From assembly GCF_011090185.1 (NCBI RefSeq), contig NZ_JAAFGS010000002.1, positions 680,415 through 744,414 of the forward strand: 64,000 nt of DNA. The letters run 5' to 3'. A program made the translations under genes and the position numbers. Below, piece by piece: positions 8,147 through 16,368 of the stretch. Under the pieces are notes generated by a model. The model saw nothing but the letters and a program-made list of their open reading frames with translations, was not told the origin of the DNA and made no database searches. The stretch comes from Saccharibacillus alkalitolerans. Its GTDB lineage: Bacteria > Bacillota > Bacilli > Paenibacillales > Paenibacillaceae. Each line of letters begins with the position of its first letter. Position 1 is the first letter of the stretch.

Positions 8147-9856
8147 ATGAGCGAACGGGGACGGCCGGAACAGGAGCGACAGAAGGAAAACGCGAGCCGC
8201 GAAGCGCGGGTTACGGCCTCTGAAGCTCCTGACCGTTCCGGCATTAAAAGGGTGCTGGCCGTCGATCTCGGCGCCAGTTCCGGCCGGGTCATGCTGGCCG
8301 GTTACGACGGCGCCAGGCTGGAACTTCGCGAGATTCACCGGTTCGACAACGTGCCGGTCGAAGACGGCGGCGGCCTGTACTGGGACGCCGAGGGACTGCT
8401 GGCGGAGATCAAGACGGGCATTCGGATCGCGGCGGCCGAAGGATCTCCGATCCTGAGCGTCGGCGTCGACACCTGGGGCGTCGACTACGGCTGGATCGGA
8501 GCGGACGGCCGCCTGCTGCGCCGGCCTCACCATTACCGCGACGAGCGAATGTCCCGGCACGCCGAGGAACTGGAGCGCCGGGTGCCGCCCGCCGAACAGT
8601 TCCGGCTGAGCGGCAATCAGCCGGCCGCCATCAACACGGCGTATCAGCTCTTCGCCGATCTGCGGGAAGAGCCGGAGCTGCGCGAGCGGGCCGCGCGCTT
8701 CCTGATGATGCCGGATCTGTTCCACTACGCGCTGTCGGGCGTGATGGCGGCGGAGCGAACCATCCTCAGCACCGGCGGGCTGCTGTCGGCCGATTCCGGC
8801 GAACCTTCGGCGCTTCTGCTGGAGCGCCTGGGCATTCCGGCGGCGCTGCTGGCGCCGATCGTGCCGGCGGGCACGGTGCTCGGCGAGCTGCGGCCGGAGC
8901 TGCAGGCCGAGCTTCGCTGCGGCCCGCTGCGCGTCGTGGCCGGCGCGTCGCACGACACGGCTTCGGCGGCGGCGGCGGTGCCGTACGGACGGGGCGAAGC
9001 GGCGAGCGAAGGAGTAGCGAGTGAAGGAACCACAAGTAAGGAAACCGCGAGTGAGGGAACCTCGAGTGAGGGAACCGCGAAAAGCCCCGCCGCGGAGCTC
9101 CAGGCGGCGGGCCGGAGCGCCAAGCCGGCTTCGCTTCCGGAAGCGGCTCCCGGCGCGCTTACGGCCGCGCCGGGAGAAGCCGGCCCCGCCGCAGCCTTCA
9201 TCAGCTGCGGCACCTGGTCCATCGCGGGGATCGAGACCCCGCGGCCGGTGCTGTCGGAGGCCGCCTACGGGAGCGGCCTCACCAACGAAAGGTGCTTCGG
9301 CGGAGGAAACCGCCTGCTGAAGAACATTACGGGCCTGTGGCTGCTGCAGGAGTGCCGCAGACACTGGAATGCCGCGGGCGAGAATCTGAGCCACGCGGAC
9401 CTGGCGGCGCTGGCCGAGTCCGCCGGCCCCGCCGCCGCGCGGATCGATCCCGACGATCCGCGCTTCGCCGCTCCGGGCGATATGCCGGAGCGGGTCCGGC
9501 AGTACTGCCGGGACGCCGGGCAGCCGGTGCCCGGCAGCCGCGGCGAGATCGCGCGCGTCATCCTCGAGAGCCTGGCCGACGCTTACGGCCGGGCGATCGA
9601 GGAGCTTGAGGCGATCTCGGGCCGCGGCGTCGCCGCGGTCCATCTCGTCGGAGGCGGCAGCCGCAACCGCCTGCTCTGCCGCCTGACGGCGGAACGCACC
9701 GGCCGCGTCGTCATCGCGGGCCCGGTCGAAGCGAGCGCGGCCGGCAGCGCGCTCGTGCAGCTCGCCGCGCTGGGCGAGCTGGACTTCGCCCGCCGGGCGG
9801 AGATCGTCGAGCGCTCGTTTGCGCTCGAACGCTATCTGCCCAACGAATCTTCATGA
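8147..9856 (+). CDS. RhaB-family FGGY sugar kinase, probable L-fuculokinase, with internal insertion
   Basis: 569 residues against about 480-490 for typical rhamnulokinases. FGGY signatures: VDLGASSGRV (about 39-48), VDTWGVDYG (107-115), catalytic Asp 270 in SHDTAS, SCGTWS (353-358), GGGSRNRLLCRLTAE and VIAGPVEASAAGSALVQ. These fit RhaB more than FucK, but the position between fucI and fucA makes L-fuculose the likely substrate, as in other organisms where a RhaB-like kinase serves fucose. Residues about 283-347 are an extra low-complexity segment with five-residue repeats (AASEG, VASEG, TASEG). It sits between the catalytic Asp strand and the SCGTWS strand and should loop out. An N-terminal extension of about 34 residues is also present; the Shine-Dalgarno (GCGGGGAA) is weak, so the start is less sure. 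Confidence 0.88.
   Translation: MSERGRPEQERQKENASREARVTASEAPDRSGIKRVLAVDLGASSGRVMLAGYDGARLELREIHRFDNVPVEDGGGLYWDAEGLLAEIKTGIRIAAAEGSPILSVGVDTWGVDYGWIGADGRLLRRPHHYRDERMSRHAEELERRVPPAEQFRLSGNQPAAINTAYQLFADLREEPELRERAARFLMMPDLFHYALSGVMAAERTILSTGGLLSADSGEPSALLLERLGIPAALLAPIVPAGTVLGELRPELQAELRCGPLRVVAGASHDTASAAAAVPYGRGEAASEGVASEGTTSKETASEGTSSEGTAKSPAAELQAAGRSAKPASLPEAAPGALTAAPGEAGPAAAFISCGTWSIAGIETPRPVLSEAAYGSGLTNERCFGGGNRLLKNITGLWLLQECRRHWNAAGENLSHADLAALAESAGPAAARIDPDDPRFAAPGDMPERVRQYCRDAGQPVPGSRGEIARVILESLADAYGRAIEELEAISGRGVAAVHLVGGGSRNRLLCRLTAERTGRVVIAGPVEASAAGSALVQLAALGELDFARRAEIVERSFALERYLPNESS
8999..9073 (+). repeat. In-frame 15-nt tandem repeat inside the sugar kinase gene
   Basis: Five consecutive 15-nt units encode AASEG, VASEG, TTSKE, TASEG and TSSEG. 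They form the start of the extra loop (about 8993-9187) absent from usual RhaB-type kinases. The repeat keeps the frame open. Confidence 0.8.
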
Positions 9857-10120
9857 CGTCAGAGAGGCTCCCAAAGGCTAATTCTGTTTCCAAGGAATCC
9901 TGAGCACGCTATTTCTTCTTATTCGTCTGAAATGGCGGCAAAAATCCGAAATAGCGATACGTGGATTCGTTACCTTTTCCTGACTTCAATATCCGCTCGA
10001 ATAGCGTGTCCAGCATTCGTTAGCTTATCGCTTGCCGCAATCTCATCCTTTTAGCTGCAACCGGCATCCTTTACCGACACGCATTATCCATTCAACCGAC
10101 CAAAAAGGAGAATCCGTCCC
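9857..10120. other. 264-bp intergenic region within the fucose cluster
   Basis: No gene. CACGCTATTTC occurs at 9905-9915, with inverted copies GAAATAGCG at 9948-9956 and GAATAGCGTG at 9999-10008. These may form alternative hairpins or be small repeats. Whether fucA has its own promoter here cannot be told. Confidence 0.45.
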
Positions 10121-10798
10121 ATGACCCAACCGCACACGATCGCCGATCCGACCGAACGCGAGCGCCTGCTGCGCCTGCAGATCTGCGATATCGGCCGCAA
10201 TTTGTTCAACAAGGACTTTATCGCCGCCAACGACGGCAACATTTCCGCCCGCCTCTCCGAGACGGAAATCCTCGCCTCACCGACCGGCGTCAGCAAAGGC
10301 TACCTGGAGCCGCATATGCTCGTCCGGGTCAACCTGGACGGCGAGATCGTCGAAGCGAGCGAAGGCTACCGCCCGTCCACCGAAGTCAAAATGCACCTGC
10401 GCGTATACCGCGAATGTCCGGAGATGAACGGCGTGGTTCACGCCCATCCGCCTTATGCCACCGCTTTTGCGATCAAGGGCGAATCCCTCGATAAAATGAT
10501 GATGCCGGAATCCGTCATCGCCATGGGCGAGATCCCGCTGGCGCCGTACGGCACGCCGTCGACCGAAGAAATTCCGGATTCGATCATGCCTTTCCTCGGC
10601 AAGAAGACGGCCGTCCTGCTCGAGAGCCACGGCGCGCTGACCTGGGGCAAAAGCGTGATGGACGCCTACATGAACATGGAGCGCCTGGAATACACGGCCA
10701 AGCTCACGTTCCTCACGCGCATGATCGACGGCGAACGCGAGCTGCCGAAGCACCGGATCGACGAGCTGGTCGCGCTGCGTTCGTTTTACGGTTTTTAG
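10121..10798 (+). CDS. fucA: L-fuculose-1-phosphate aldolase (class II, AraD/FucA family)
   Basis: 225-residue cytoplasmic aldolase that splits fuculose-1-phosphate into dihydroxyacetone phosphate and L-lactaldehyde. Family residues are all present: the NDGNIS phosphate-binding stretch (37-42), PTG (54-56), Glu 88 in STEVKMH, the zinc ligands His 107 and His 109 in HAHP, and His 170 in ESHGAL. AAGGAG precedes the ATG. The context (fucI and kinase upstream, fucU downstream) argues for fuculose- over ribulose- or rhamnulose-phosphate. The gap to fucU is only 18 nt and carries that gene's ribosome binding site. Confidence 0.92.
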   Translation: MTQPHTIADPTERERLLRLQICDIGRNLFNKDFIAANDGNISARLSETEILASPTGVSKGYLEPHMLVRVNLDGEIVEASEGYRPSTEVKMHLRVYRECPEMNGVVHAHPPYATAFAIKGESLDKMMMPESVIAMGEIPLAPYGTPSTEEIPDSIMPFLGKKTAVLLESHGALTWGKSVMDAYMNMERLEYTAKLTFLTRMIDGERELPKHRIDELVALRSFYGF

Positions 10799-10816
10799 GA
10801 GAGGAGTTCGGCCGAC

Positions 10817-11239
10817 ATGCTGAAAAAGATCCCGAAAATCCTCTCCCCCGATCTCGTCCACGCCCTGATGCGGATGGGCCACGGCGACGAGATCGTGCTG
10901 GCGGACGCCAACTTTCCCGGCCACTCGCTGCACGACCGGGTTATCCGCTGCGACGGCCTCGGCATTCCGCCGCTGCTGGACGCCATCCTGGAGCTGCTGC
11001 CGCTCGATCCGTACGCCGATCACCAGGCCGCGCTGATGAGCGTCGTGCCCGGCGACCCGGTCGTGCCGACGATCTGGGACGCGTACCGCGAGATCGTCGC
11101 CGTCCACGACGCGTCCGCGCAGCTGGCGTTCGAAGACCGCTTCGCCTTTTACGAACGCGCCAAAAACGCCTATGCGATCGTCGTGACCGGCGAAGAGGCG
11201 CTGTACGGGAACATTATTTTGAAAAAAGGCGTGATCTAA
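10817..11239 (+). CDS. fucU: L-fucose mutarotase
   Basis: 140 residues, the same length as E. coli FucU. It interconverts alpha- and beta-L-fucose to supply the anomer used by the isomerase. Signatures are MGHGDEIVLADANFPG near the N-terminus, with the conserved His of the RbsD/FucU fold, and the closing ALYGNIILKKGVI. TAGGAGAGGAG precedes the ATG. It is the last gene of the fucose operon and is followed by a perfect 32-bp palindrome that serves as terminator. Confidence 0.94.
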   Translation: MLKKIPKILSPDLVHALMRMGHGDEIVLADANFPGHSLHDRVIRCDGLGIPPLLDAILELLPLDPYADHQAALMSVVPGDPVVPTIWDAYREIVAVHDASAQLAFEDRFAFYERAKNAYAIVVTGEEALYGNIILKKGVI

Positions 11240-11299
11240 GCGGATTCCTCCGGGCCTCCCGAAGCGGAAGGGAGATACGGTCGAGGTTTCGCAGAACGA

Positions 11300-11331
11300 A
11301 AAAGGAGAAAGGCCGCGGCCTTTCTCCTTTT
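11300..11331. terminator. Bidirectional intrinsic terminator between fucU and the histidine phosphatase gene
   Basis: A perfect 32-bp palindrome with arms AAAAGGAGAAAGGCCG and its complement. It has an A-tract on one side and a T-tract on the other, so it works for both convergent genes. Confidence 0.85.
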
Positions 11332-11385
11332 CTTCGATTCGGGAAGGTCACTGCGGACCCGAAGCCCTTTTTCGACTCTCTCCGC

Positions 11386-12036
11386 TCACCCGTTAAAACT
11401 AACCATCCTATACTCCCCGTCCGCATACTCCAGAATCGTCACGCTCGCGTTACGGATGTCGATCGTGACGTCGATGTCCGGGCAGAAGCGGTTCACGATG
11501 TTGCGGATCGTATTGCCGTGGGTGACGATCAGGATATTGGCGCCGTCCGCGCAGTCCAGGTCGACGAGCGAGTCCAGCCCGCCTCCGATGCGCGCCCACA
11601 GCTCCTCGAAGTTTTCCGCATGATGATAAGGGTCCGCTTTTTTCGTGAGATCGGCGATCTCCGATACCGTGCAGCCCGCGATCAGTTCCCTAAAATTCGT
11701 CAAGCCGTTTTCCTGCGCGATTTTGCTCCAGGCGACCGCGGAGACTTCCCCTTCGAAGCTGCCGAAAAACGTTTCCCGAAACGCCTTGGTCCGGTTGATG
11801 ACGGGGATCGGATACCGGCTTTCTTTCAGGATAATCTCGGCCGTCTCAAGCGTTCGCCCGGAATCGCTCGTATACACGTAAGCGAACTCGGTATCCGCCA
11901 GCTTCTGCCCCGCCGCGACCGCGACGACTTTGCCTTCTTCGGTCAGCGGACTGTCCGCCCAGCCCTGCATTCTGCCGTAGCGATTGAGATACGTCTCGCC
12001 GTGCCGGACCAGATATAGATTCACCTTTTTTCCCAT
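11386..12036 (-). CDS. Histidine phosphatase superfamily protein (phosphoglycerate mutase-like)
   Basis: 216-residue cytoplasmic phosphatase. It shows the catalytic LVRHGET motif near the N-terminus, a second Arg in TSDSGRTLETAEI, Glu in RETFFGSFEG, and the C-terminal catalytic THGNTI. This set defines the branch to which cobalamin phosphatases and broad-specificity PhoE/GpmB proteins belong; the substrate cannot be assigned. The chosen ATG (MGKKVNLYL) has GGGAGGGCG at proper spacing, seven codons inside the longest open frame. It lies 51 nt after the ABM-domain gene and probably shares its transcript. Confidence 0.88.
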   Translation of the reverse strand: MGKKVNLYLVRHGETYLNRYGRMQGWADSPLTEEGKVVAVAAGQKLADTEFAYVYTSDSGRTLETAEIILKESRYPIPVINRTKAFRETFFGSFEGEVSAVAWSKIAQENGLTNFRELIAGCTVSEIADLTKKADPYHHAENFEELWARIGGGLDSLVDLDCADGANILIVTHGNTIRNIVNRFCPDIDVTIDIRNASVTILEYADGEYRMVSFNG

Positions 12037-12087
12037 TCCGCGCCCTCCCATATCCACTCGGTTTGTATGTTCCGGCAGTCCGTCTCC

Positions 12088-12378
12088 CTAGAGATCCGCC
12101 GCGCTGAATTTCTCCGCCTTGAGCGGCACTGCAAAGAAATCGTTCGCAACCTTGAAAAATCCGGTAAAATGCGGCGAAGCGTTGTGGCGCTCGACCGCGG
12201 CTTCGTCGGCCCAGACTTCGATCATCGTGAAACGGTCGAGGTTCGCGACGTCCTGGGTCAGCGTGTAGCGCAGGCATCCGTCTTCGGCTTGCGATCCGGC
12301 GACAAGCGGCTGGACCGTCTGCAGGAAAGCCTCCCTCTTCTCCGGCTTGATCTGCATATCGGCATGAATAACGATCAT
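12088..12378 (-). CDS. Antibiotic biosynthesis monooxygenase (ABM) domain protein
   Basis: 96 residues, the whole of a single dimeric ferredoxin-like ABM domain. The pattern MIVIHADMQIKPEK, a central GCLRYTLTQD and FTMIEVWADEAAVERHNASPH match the YgiN/LsrG-like group of small monooxygenases or isomerases. AAGGAGGA precedes the ATG. No cofactor residue is diagnostic and no pathway partner is clear; the next gene on the strand is a histidine phosphatase. Confidence 0.85.
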   Translation of the reverse strand: MIVIHADMQIKPEKREAFLQTVQPLVAGSQAEDGCLRYTLTQDVANLDRFTMIEVWADEAAVERHNASPHFTGFFKVANDFFAVPLKAEKFSAADL

Positions 12379-12535
12379 TGTTGTTCCTCCTTCTGTTGGC
12401 GGGTTAAAAGTCCCGTTCTCGCGTACGGCTTACTCCCTTAAGTTACCATAAGAAGAGGAGCCGCGGCCAGCAGCGACAGCCTAACGCGCGAATCCGTTTC
12501 TCGTTCTGTCGGACAACCGATCAATGCGGCGGGTG

Positions 12536-13435
12536 TTATGATCGGCCTCCTGCAAAAAACTCGTACGTCCGCGTCCATTCCCGGCTCTCGCCCGGCTCAA
12601 GTTCGAGATCGATGAACACTTCCGGCGCTACCACGTGGCCCGCTCCCCATACCGCCAGCTTGGCGGCGTCGAAATCGCCGCTCTCGCGCACGCCGGCTCC
12701 GCTCGGCTTATGCAGCAGCTCCCAGTAGGGCGCTTCGCCGACCGGGAACCCGCCGAACAGCGCGTAATATTCGCCGCCGGCTTCGCTGGTCCAGGTCAGC
12801 TCGCCGTCCGTCAGCGCCAGCTTCTCCTCTACGCCGCCGTCGCCCAGCATTTTGAGTTCCGGCGCGTAAGGCAGTCTCAGCACATAATCCGGTCCCACCG
12901 GATGTCCGCCGATCCCGACGAAATTGTGCACGTATTCATTGGTGGAGATCGCTTTGCGGCCGAGATTCTTCAGCCCGTAACGAACATGCAGGCGGCGTCC
13001 GTCGATCGCGATCGTCTTGGTCAGCTTCGCCGAATAACCGCCTCTGTCCGGGGCTTCCGAGACGAACCGGATTTCGCCGCGCCCGCTCTCCGTTCGCACT
13101 TCGTGCGCCTCCGCCGGGTAGGTCCGCGCAAAGTCGTAACGCCCGCCGTCGATTCGGGTCAGCGTCCCGACGCCGATCTTATGAAACCCGCCGCCCGGGC
13201 GCGCTTCCGCGTAGCCGATCGGCTTGTCGATCCCGAACTCGCCCGACAGCCCTTCGCCGCCCGTACCCGCGCCCGCTTCCAGGCTCTCCGGCACGCAGAA
13301 GTCGACGCCCGCGCTCTCCAGCCTTACCTGCGCAATCCAACCTGTCCGGTCAAAGCGCGTGCCGCCGCACGACTCCGGCGCTTTGACCGTGACCGTCAGG
13401 TCGCCGCCTCTCAATAGATACTCCTCTTTTTTCAT
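12536..13435 (-). CDS. Galactose-mutarotase-like (aldose 1-epimerase superfamily) protein
   Basis: 299-residue beta-sandwich protein. The pattern TKTIAIDGRRLHVRYGLKNLG, the central EYVHNFVGIGGHPVGPDY with conserved His residues, and the C-terminal FIDLELEPGESREWTRTY resemble the galactose-mutarotase-like fold used by aldose epimerases and by poorly characterised carbohydrate-binding enzymes. AAAAGGGGCGG precedes the ATG. No signal peptide. It stands alone on the minus strand, so the sugar handled is unknown. Confidence 0.7.
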   Translation of the reverse strand: MKKEEYLLRGGDLTVTVKAPESCGGTRFDRTGWIAQVRLESAGVDFCVPESLEAGAGTGGEGLSGEFGIDKPIGYAEARPGGGFHKIGVGTLTRIDGGRYDFARTYPAEAHEVRTESGRGEIRFVSEAPDRGGYSAKLTKTIAIDGRRLHVRYGLKNLGRKAISTNEYVHNFVGIGGHPVGPDYVLRLPYAPELKMLGDGGVEEKLALTDGELTWTSEAGGEYYALFGGFPVGEAPYWELLHKPSGAGVRESGDFDAAKLAVWGAGHVVAPEVFIDLELEPGESREWTRTYEFFAGGRS

Positions 13436-13789
13436 CGCAAACCGCCCCTTTTCCGCCGTTTCGCCGCAATCGGCGTCGTTCCCTTATCATAGCGCGGCCC
13501 GTCCGAAAAAGGTATGCTTCCGCCGCGGCCGCGCTTCGGCCGGCGGAGCGGCCCGCCTCTTCTCCTATCTCCCGGCTTTGTGCGCGCCGTACGGACAGAA
13601 CCGTATCGAACCCTTTTTGTCTTTTTTTACTCTCCGCTGATAATCGGCTTCCTGAGGCGGCTCTCCCCTTGATTCCGTTTTGAACGATCGAAGGATCAAA
13701 AACGCTCGGCTTCACCGTTTCACCCTTTTTCTTCGACTTTGTTCCGTTTCGAAAGCCCATATTTGGAATTAAAATGGGAAAAGGAGATT

Positions 13790-13821
13790 TTTACATTGAC
13801 TTAACAATTTGACGATATACT
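13790..13821 (+). promoter_or_regulatory. Candidate Pho box and promoter of ppk
   Basis: TTTACA (13790-13795) and TTAACA (13801-13806) are direct repeats with an 11-nt period, the spacing of PhoP boxes in Bacillus. TATACT (13816-13821) follows 10 nt later as a -10 box. A TTGACT overlaps but is only 14 nt from the -10, which suits an activator-dependent promoter. Confidence 0.5.
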
Positions 13822-13830
13822 TAGAAAAGG

Positions 13831-13924
13831 CTGTCCGAAGACGTAAAGTTATCGAGCGCGCTTAATGTCGGCGGCTCCCGGACAGGGTAAATAAATCAAG
13901 TCGGGCAAAAAGCGGAGGCTCCGC
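13831..13924 (+). other. Structured 5' leader of ppk (candidate)
   Basis: CTGTCCG (13831-13837) can pair with CGGACAG (13879-13885), enclosing about 40 nt, and GCGGA/TCCGC forms a second hairpin at 13912-13924. The leader from the predicted start to ppk is about 240 nt. It did not match any riboswitch class I can recall. Confidence 0.35.
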
Positions 13925-14069
13925 AACCGCAGCCGATTTCGTCCGTAAACGTTTCTGAAGTCGACACAGACGAAAAGGAAATATCGCGATTCACGTTTTA
14001 AAAACGCCGGATATGCGGCGGGACGAGGCTTTCCGGCCGCCCGCCCAGCGCGAATAATATGGAGGAATT

Positions 14070-16172
14070 ATGGATAACCATGCCGCTCACCGGGGAACGT
14101 CCCCGTATTACATCAATCGTGACCTCAGTTGGATCGAATTCAATTATCGCGTGCTCCAAGAAGCGCAGGATCCGGATACGCCGCTTCTGGAACGCGCCAA
14201 GTTTCTCGGGATCGTCTCGCGCAACCTGGACGAATTCATGAGCGTCCGCGTCGCGGGTATCCGCAATCAGCTTAAGGCCGGGATTACCAAAAAAGACTTT
14301 TCGGGCTACACGCCGCCCGTATTGTATAAGCGCCTGTCCAAGCGGATCGAAAAGATGGTGGCAGCCGGGTACCGTACATACCGCGATCTGATCCGTCTTA
14401 TGGCAAAAGAAAATCTGGTGCTGAACCGTTACGACGACTTGAGCGCAAGCCAGAAAAAGTCGGCGGACGATTACTTCCATAACGTGATTTTTCCGATTCT
14501 GACGCCGATGGCCGTCGACCTCAGCCGGCCGTTCCCGCTCGTGCACAGCCAAAACGTCTACCTGGCGGCCGTGCTCGAGAGCGAAAACGTCACGTCCGAT
14601 CTGCCCGACGACGAACGGTATTACTTCGCCATCGTCCAGGTGCCTTCTATTCTGCCGAGGCTGATTCCGGTCGCGAGCCGCAGCCACAGCAAGAAGCAGA
14701 GCTACGTTCTGATCGACGAACTGATCTGCCATCATGTCCAGACGCTGTTCAGCGGCTACAAGCCGGTCGACGTGCACGCGTTCCGTCTGACTCGCGACGC
14801 CGACCTGGAGATCAACGAGGAAGAAGCGGAAGATCTGCTCGAAGAGATCGAGAACAAGCTTCGCAAGCGCAGACGCGGCGCTCCCGTACGCCTCGAAGTG
14901 CAGAAAGGGCTGCATCCGTATGCGCTGCAGCTGCTGCTCGAAGAATTCGAGATCGACGACGCCGTCTACGAGATCGACGGACCGATCGACCTCGGCTTCT
15001 TGACTTCGTTCGCCGGCTCCGTCAAGAACCGCGATGCGCTGCGTTATCCGCCCGCCCGCTGCATCTATCCGCCGGAATTCGCGGAAGGCGAAGACACCGA
15101 TTTCTTTGCCGCGCTTAAGGACCGCGACGTGCTGCTGCACCATCCGTTCGAATCGTTCGACGCCGTGAGCGATTTCGTCGAGCAGGCCGCCGAAGACCCG
15201 AACGTCATGGCGATCAAGATGACGCTCTACCGAGTCAGCAGCAAGTCCCCCATTATCCGCTCGCTGGCCGAAGCCGCCGAAGCGGGCAAGCAGGTTACGG
15301 TCGTCGTCGAACTGAAGGCACGGTTCGACGAAGAACGCAACATTACGTGGGCGCGCGCGCTGGAGCAGGCCGGATGCCACGTCGTCTACGGACTGGTCGG
15401 CCTTAAGACGCACGCCAAAGCGATCCTCGTCGTCCGCCGGGAGGAAGACGGGCTGCGCCGCTACGTGCATGTCGGGACGGGCAACTACAACGATACGACC
15501 GCCAAGCTGTACACCGACGTGGGCCTGATGACGTCCAATGCTTCGATCGGCGAAGACGCGTCCGAGCTGTTCAACCATATCACCGGCTATTCGCGCCATC
15601 CGGATTGGCAGAAAATTTCGGTCGCGCCGGATACGATGATGGGCACTTTCGTTACCAATATCCGCCGCGAAGCCGAGCACGCCAAAGAGGGCCGCCCTTC
15701 CCGCATCATCGCGAAGTTCAACTCGCTGTCCAACCAGCAGATCATCGACGAACTGTACGAAGCGTCGAAGGCCGGCGTCAAGATCGACCTGATCGTGCGC
15801 GGCGTCTGCTGTCTGCGCCCGGGCGTTCCGGGGCTGAGCGAAAATATCACGGTGCGCAGCATCGTCGACCGCTATTTGGAACACTCGCGGATCTACTATT
15901 TCGAAAACGGCGGCGAATCGGAAATCTTCCTGGCGAGCGCCGACTTGATGACGCGCAACCTGACCCGGCGGGTCGAGCTGATGTGCCCGATTCTCGATCC
16001 GAGCTCCAAGGATACGCTGCTCAATATCGTCAAAATGTACTTGAAAGACAACGTAAAGGCGCGCATGCTGACGTCCAGCGGCGGCTACGAGCTGTTCCAG
16101 AACGGCGAAGAGCCTTACCGCAGCCAATTCCGGGCCGAAGATATCCGGACGTGGAAGTCGACGCTGCTGTAG
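14070..16172 (+). CDS. ppk1: Polyphosphate kinase 1
   Basis: 700-residue enzyme that reversibly builds polyphosphate from ATP. It has the N-terminal domain start YYINRDLSWIEFNYRVL, then the head domain, then two phospholipase-D-like domains. The autophosphorylated His is His 448 in GLKTHAKAIL; the second conserved His is His 605 in RYLEHSRIYYF. Arg residues of the active site are in LYRVSSKSPI. The length is usual for Gram-positive PPK1. GGAGG sits 7 nt before the ATG. The neighbouring convergent gene is an exopolyphosphatase, a common partnership for polyphosphate turnover, and the upstream region has a possible Pho box. Confidence 0.96.
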   Translation: MDNHAAHRGTSPYYINRDLSWIEFNYRVLQEAQDPDTPLLERAKFLGIVSRNLDEFMSVRVAGIRNQLKAGITKKDFSGYTPPVLYKRLSKRIEKMVAAGYRTYRDLIRLMAKENLVLNRYDDLSASQKKSADDYFHNVIFPILTPMAVDLSRPFPLVHSQNVYLAAVLESENVTSDLPDDERYYFAIVQVPSILPRLIPVASRSHSKKQSYVLIDELICHHVQTLFSGYKPVDVHAFRLTRDADLEINEEEAEDLLEEIENKLRKRRRGAPVRLEVQKGLHPYALQLLLEEFEIDDAVYEIDGPIDLGFLTSFAGSVKNRDALRYPPARCIYPPEFAEGEDTDFFAALKDRDVLLHHPFESFDAVSDFVEQAAEDPNVMAIKMTLYRVSSKSPIIRSLAEAAEAGKQVTVVVELKARFDEERNITWARALEQAGCHVVYGLVGLKTHAKAILVVRREEDGLRRYVHVGTGNYNDTTAKLYTDVGLMTSNASIGEDASELFNHITGYSRHPDWQKISVAPDTMMGTFVTNIRREAEHAKEGRPSRIIAKFNSLSNQQIIDELYEASKAGVKIDLIVRGVCCLRPGVPGLSENITVRSIVDRYLEHSRIYYFENGGESEIFLASADLMTRNLTRRVELMCPILDPSSKDTLLNIVKMYLKDNVKARMLTSSGGYELFQNGEEPYRSQFRAEDIRTWKSTLL

Positions 16173-16252
16173 CCGCCGCGCCGAGAAGCCGTCAGCGGTT
16201 TCATGCCGGCACTTCCGCGTTCTTCCGTTCCTTTCAAACTCTTGCCCTACGC

Positions 16253-16298
16253 AAAAAGCCGCGTTCCCCATCTTCAAAGATGGAGAACGCGGCTTTTC
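16253..16298. terminator. Bidirectional intrinsic terminator between ppk and ppx
   Basis: AAAAGCCGCGTTC and GAACGCGGCTTTT flank a nested CCATCTT/AAGATGG stem. It has A- and T-tracts on opposite sides and lies between convergent genes. Confidence 0.85.
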
Positions 16299-16368
16299 TC
16301 GTTTACGGCTCGGCCGCCGGCGTCCTTGAGTTCGTCCCGGCATCGGTCCGCGCCTGCGCTCTGTCCGT

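Larger units (their letters stand above)
13436..14069. other. 634-bp intergenic region with ppk promoter and long leader
   Basis: No gene seen. The first 350 nt show nothing recognisable. The rest holds a candidate Pho box and promoter (13790-13821) and about 240 nt of leader with two predicted hairpins. Confidence 0.55.

Noticed and set aside
13831..13924. Known riboswitch (cyclic-di-GMP or similar) in the ppk leader
   Set aside because: Fragments such as GACGTAAAG recall the c-di-GMP-I core, but the second half and tetraloop-receptor parts do not fit.
13998..16343. 781-codon open frame opposite ppk
   Set aside because: Antisense shadow of ppk1; its composition (Arg, His, Gln, Phe rich) and lack of any family motif mark it as non-coding. 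Similar long shadows oppose purL, purH, purC and fucI.
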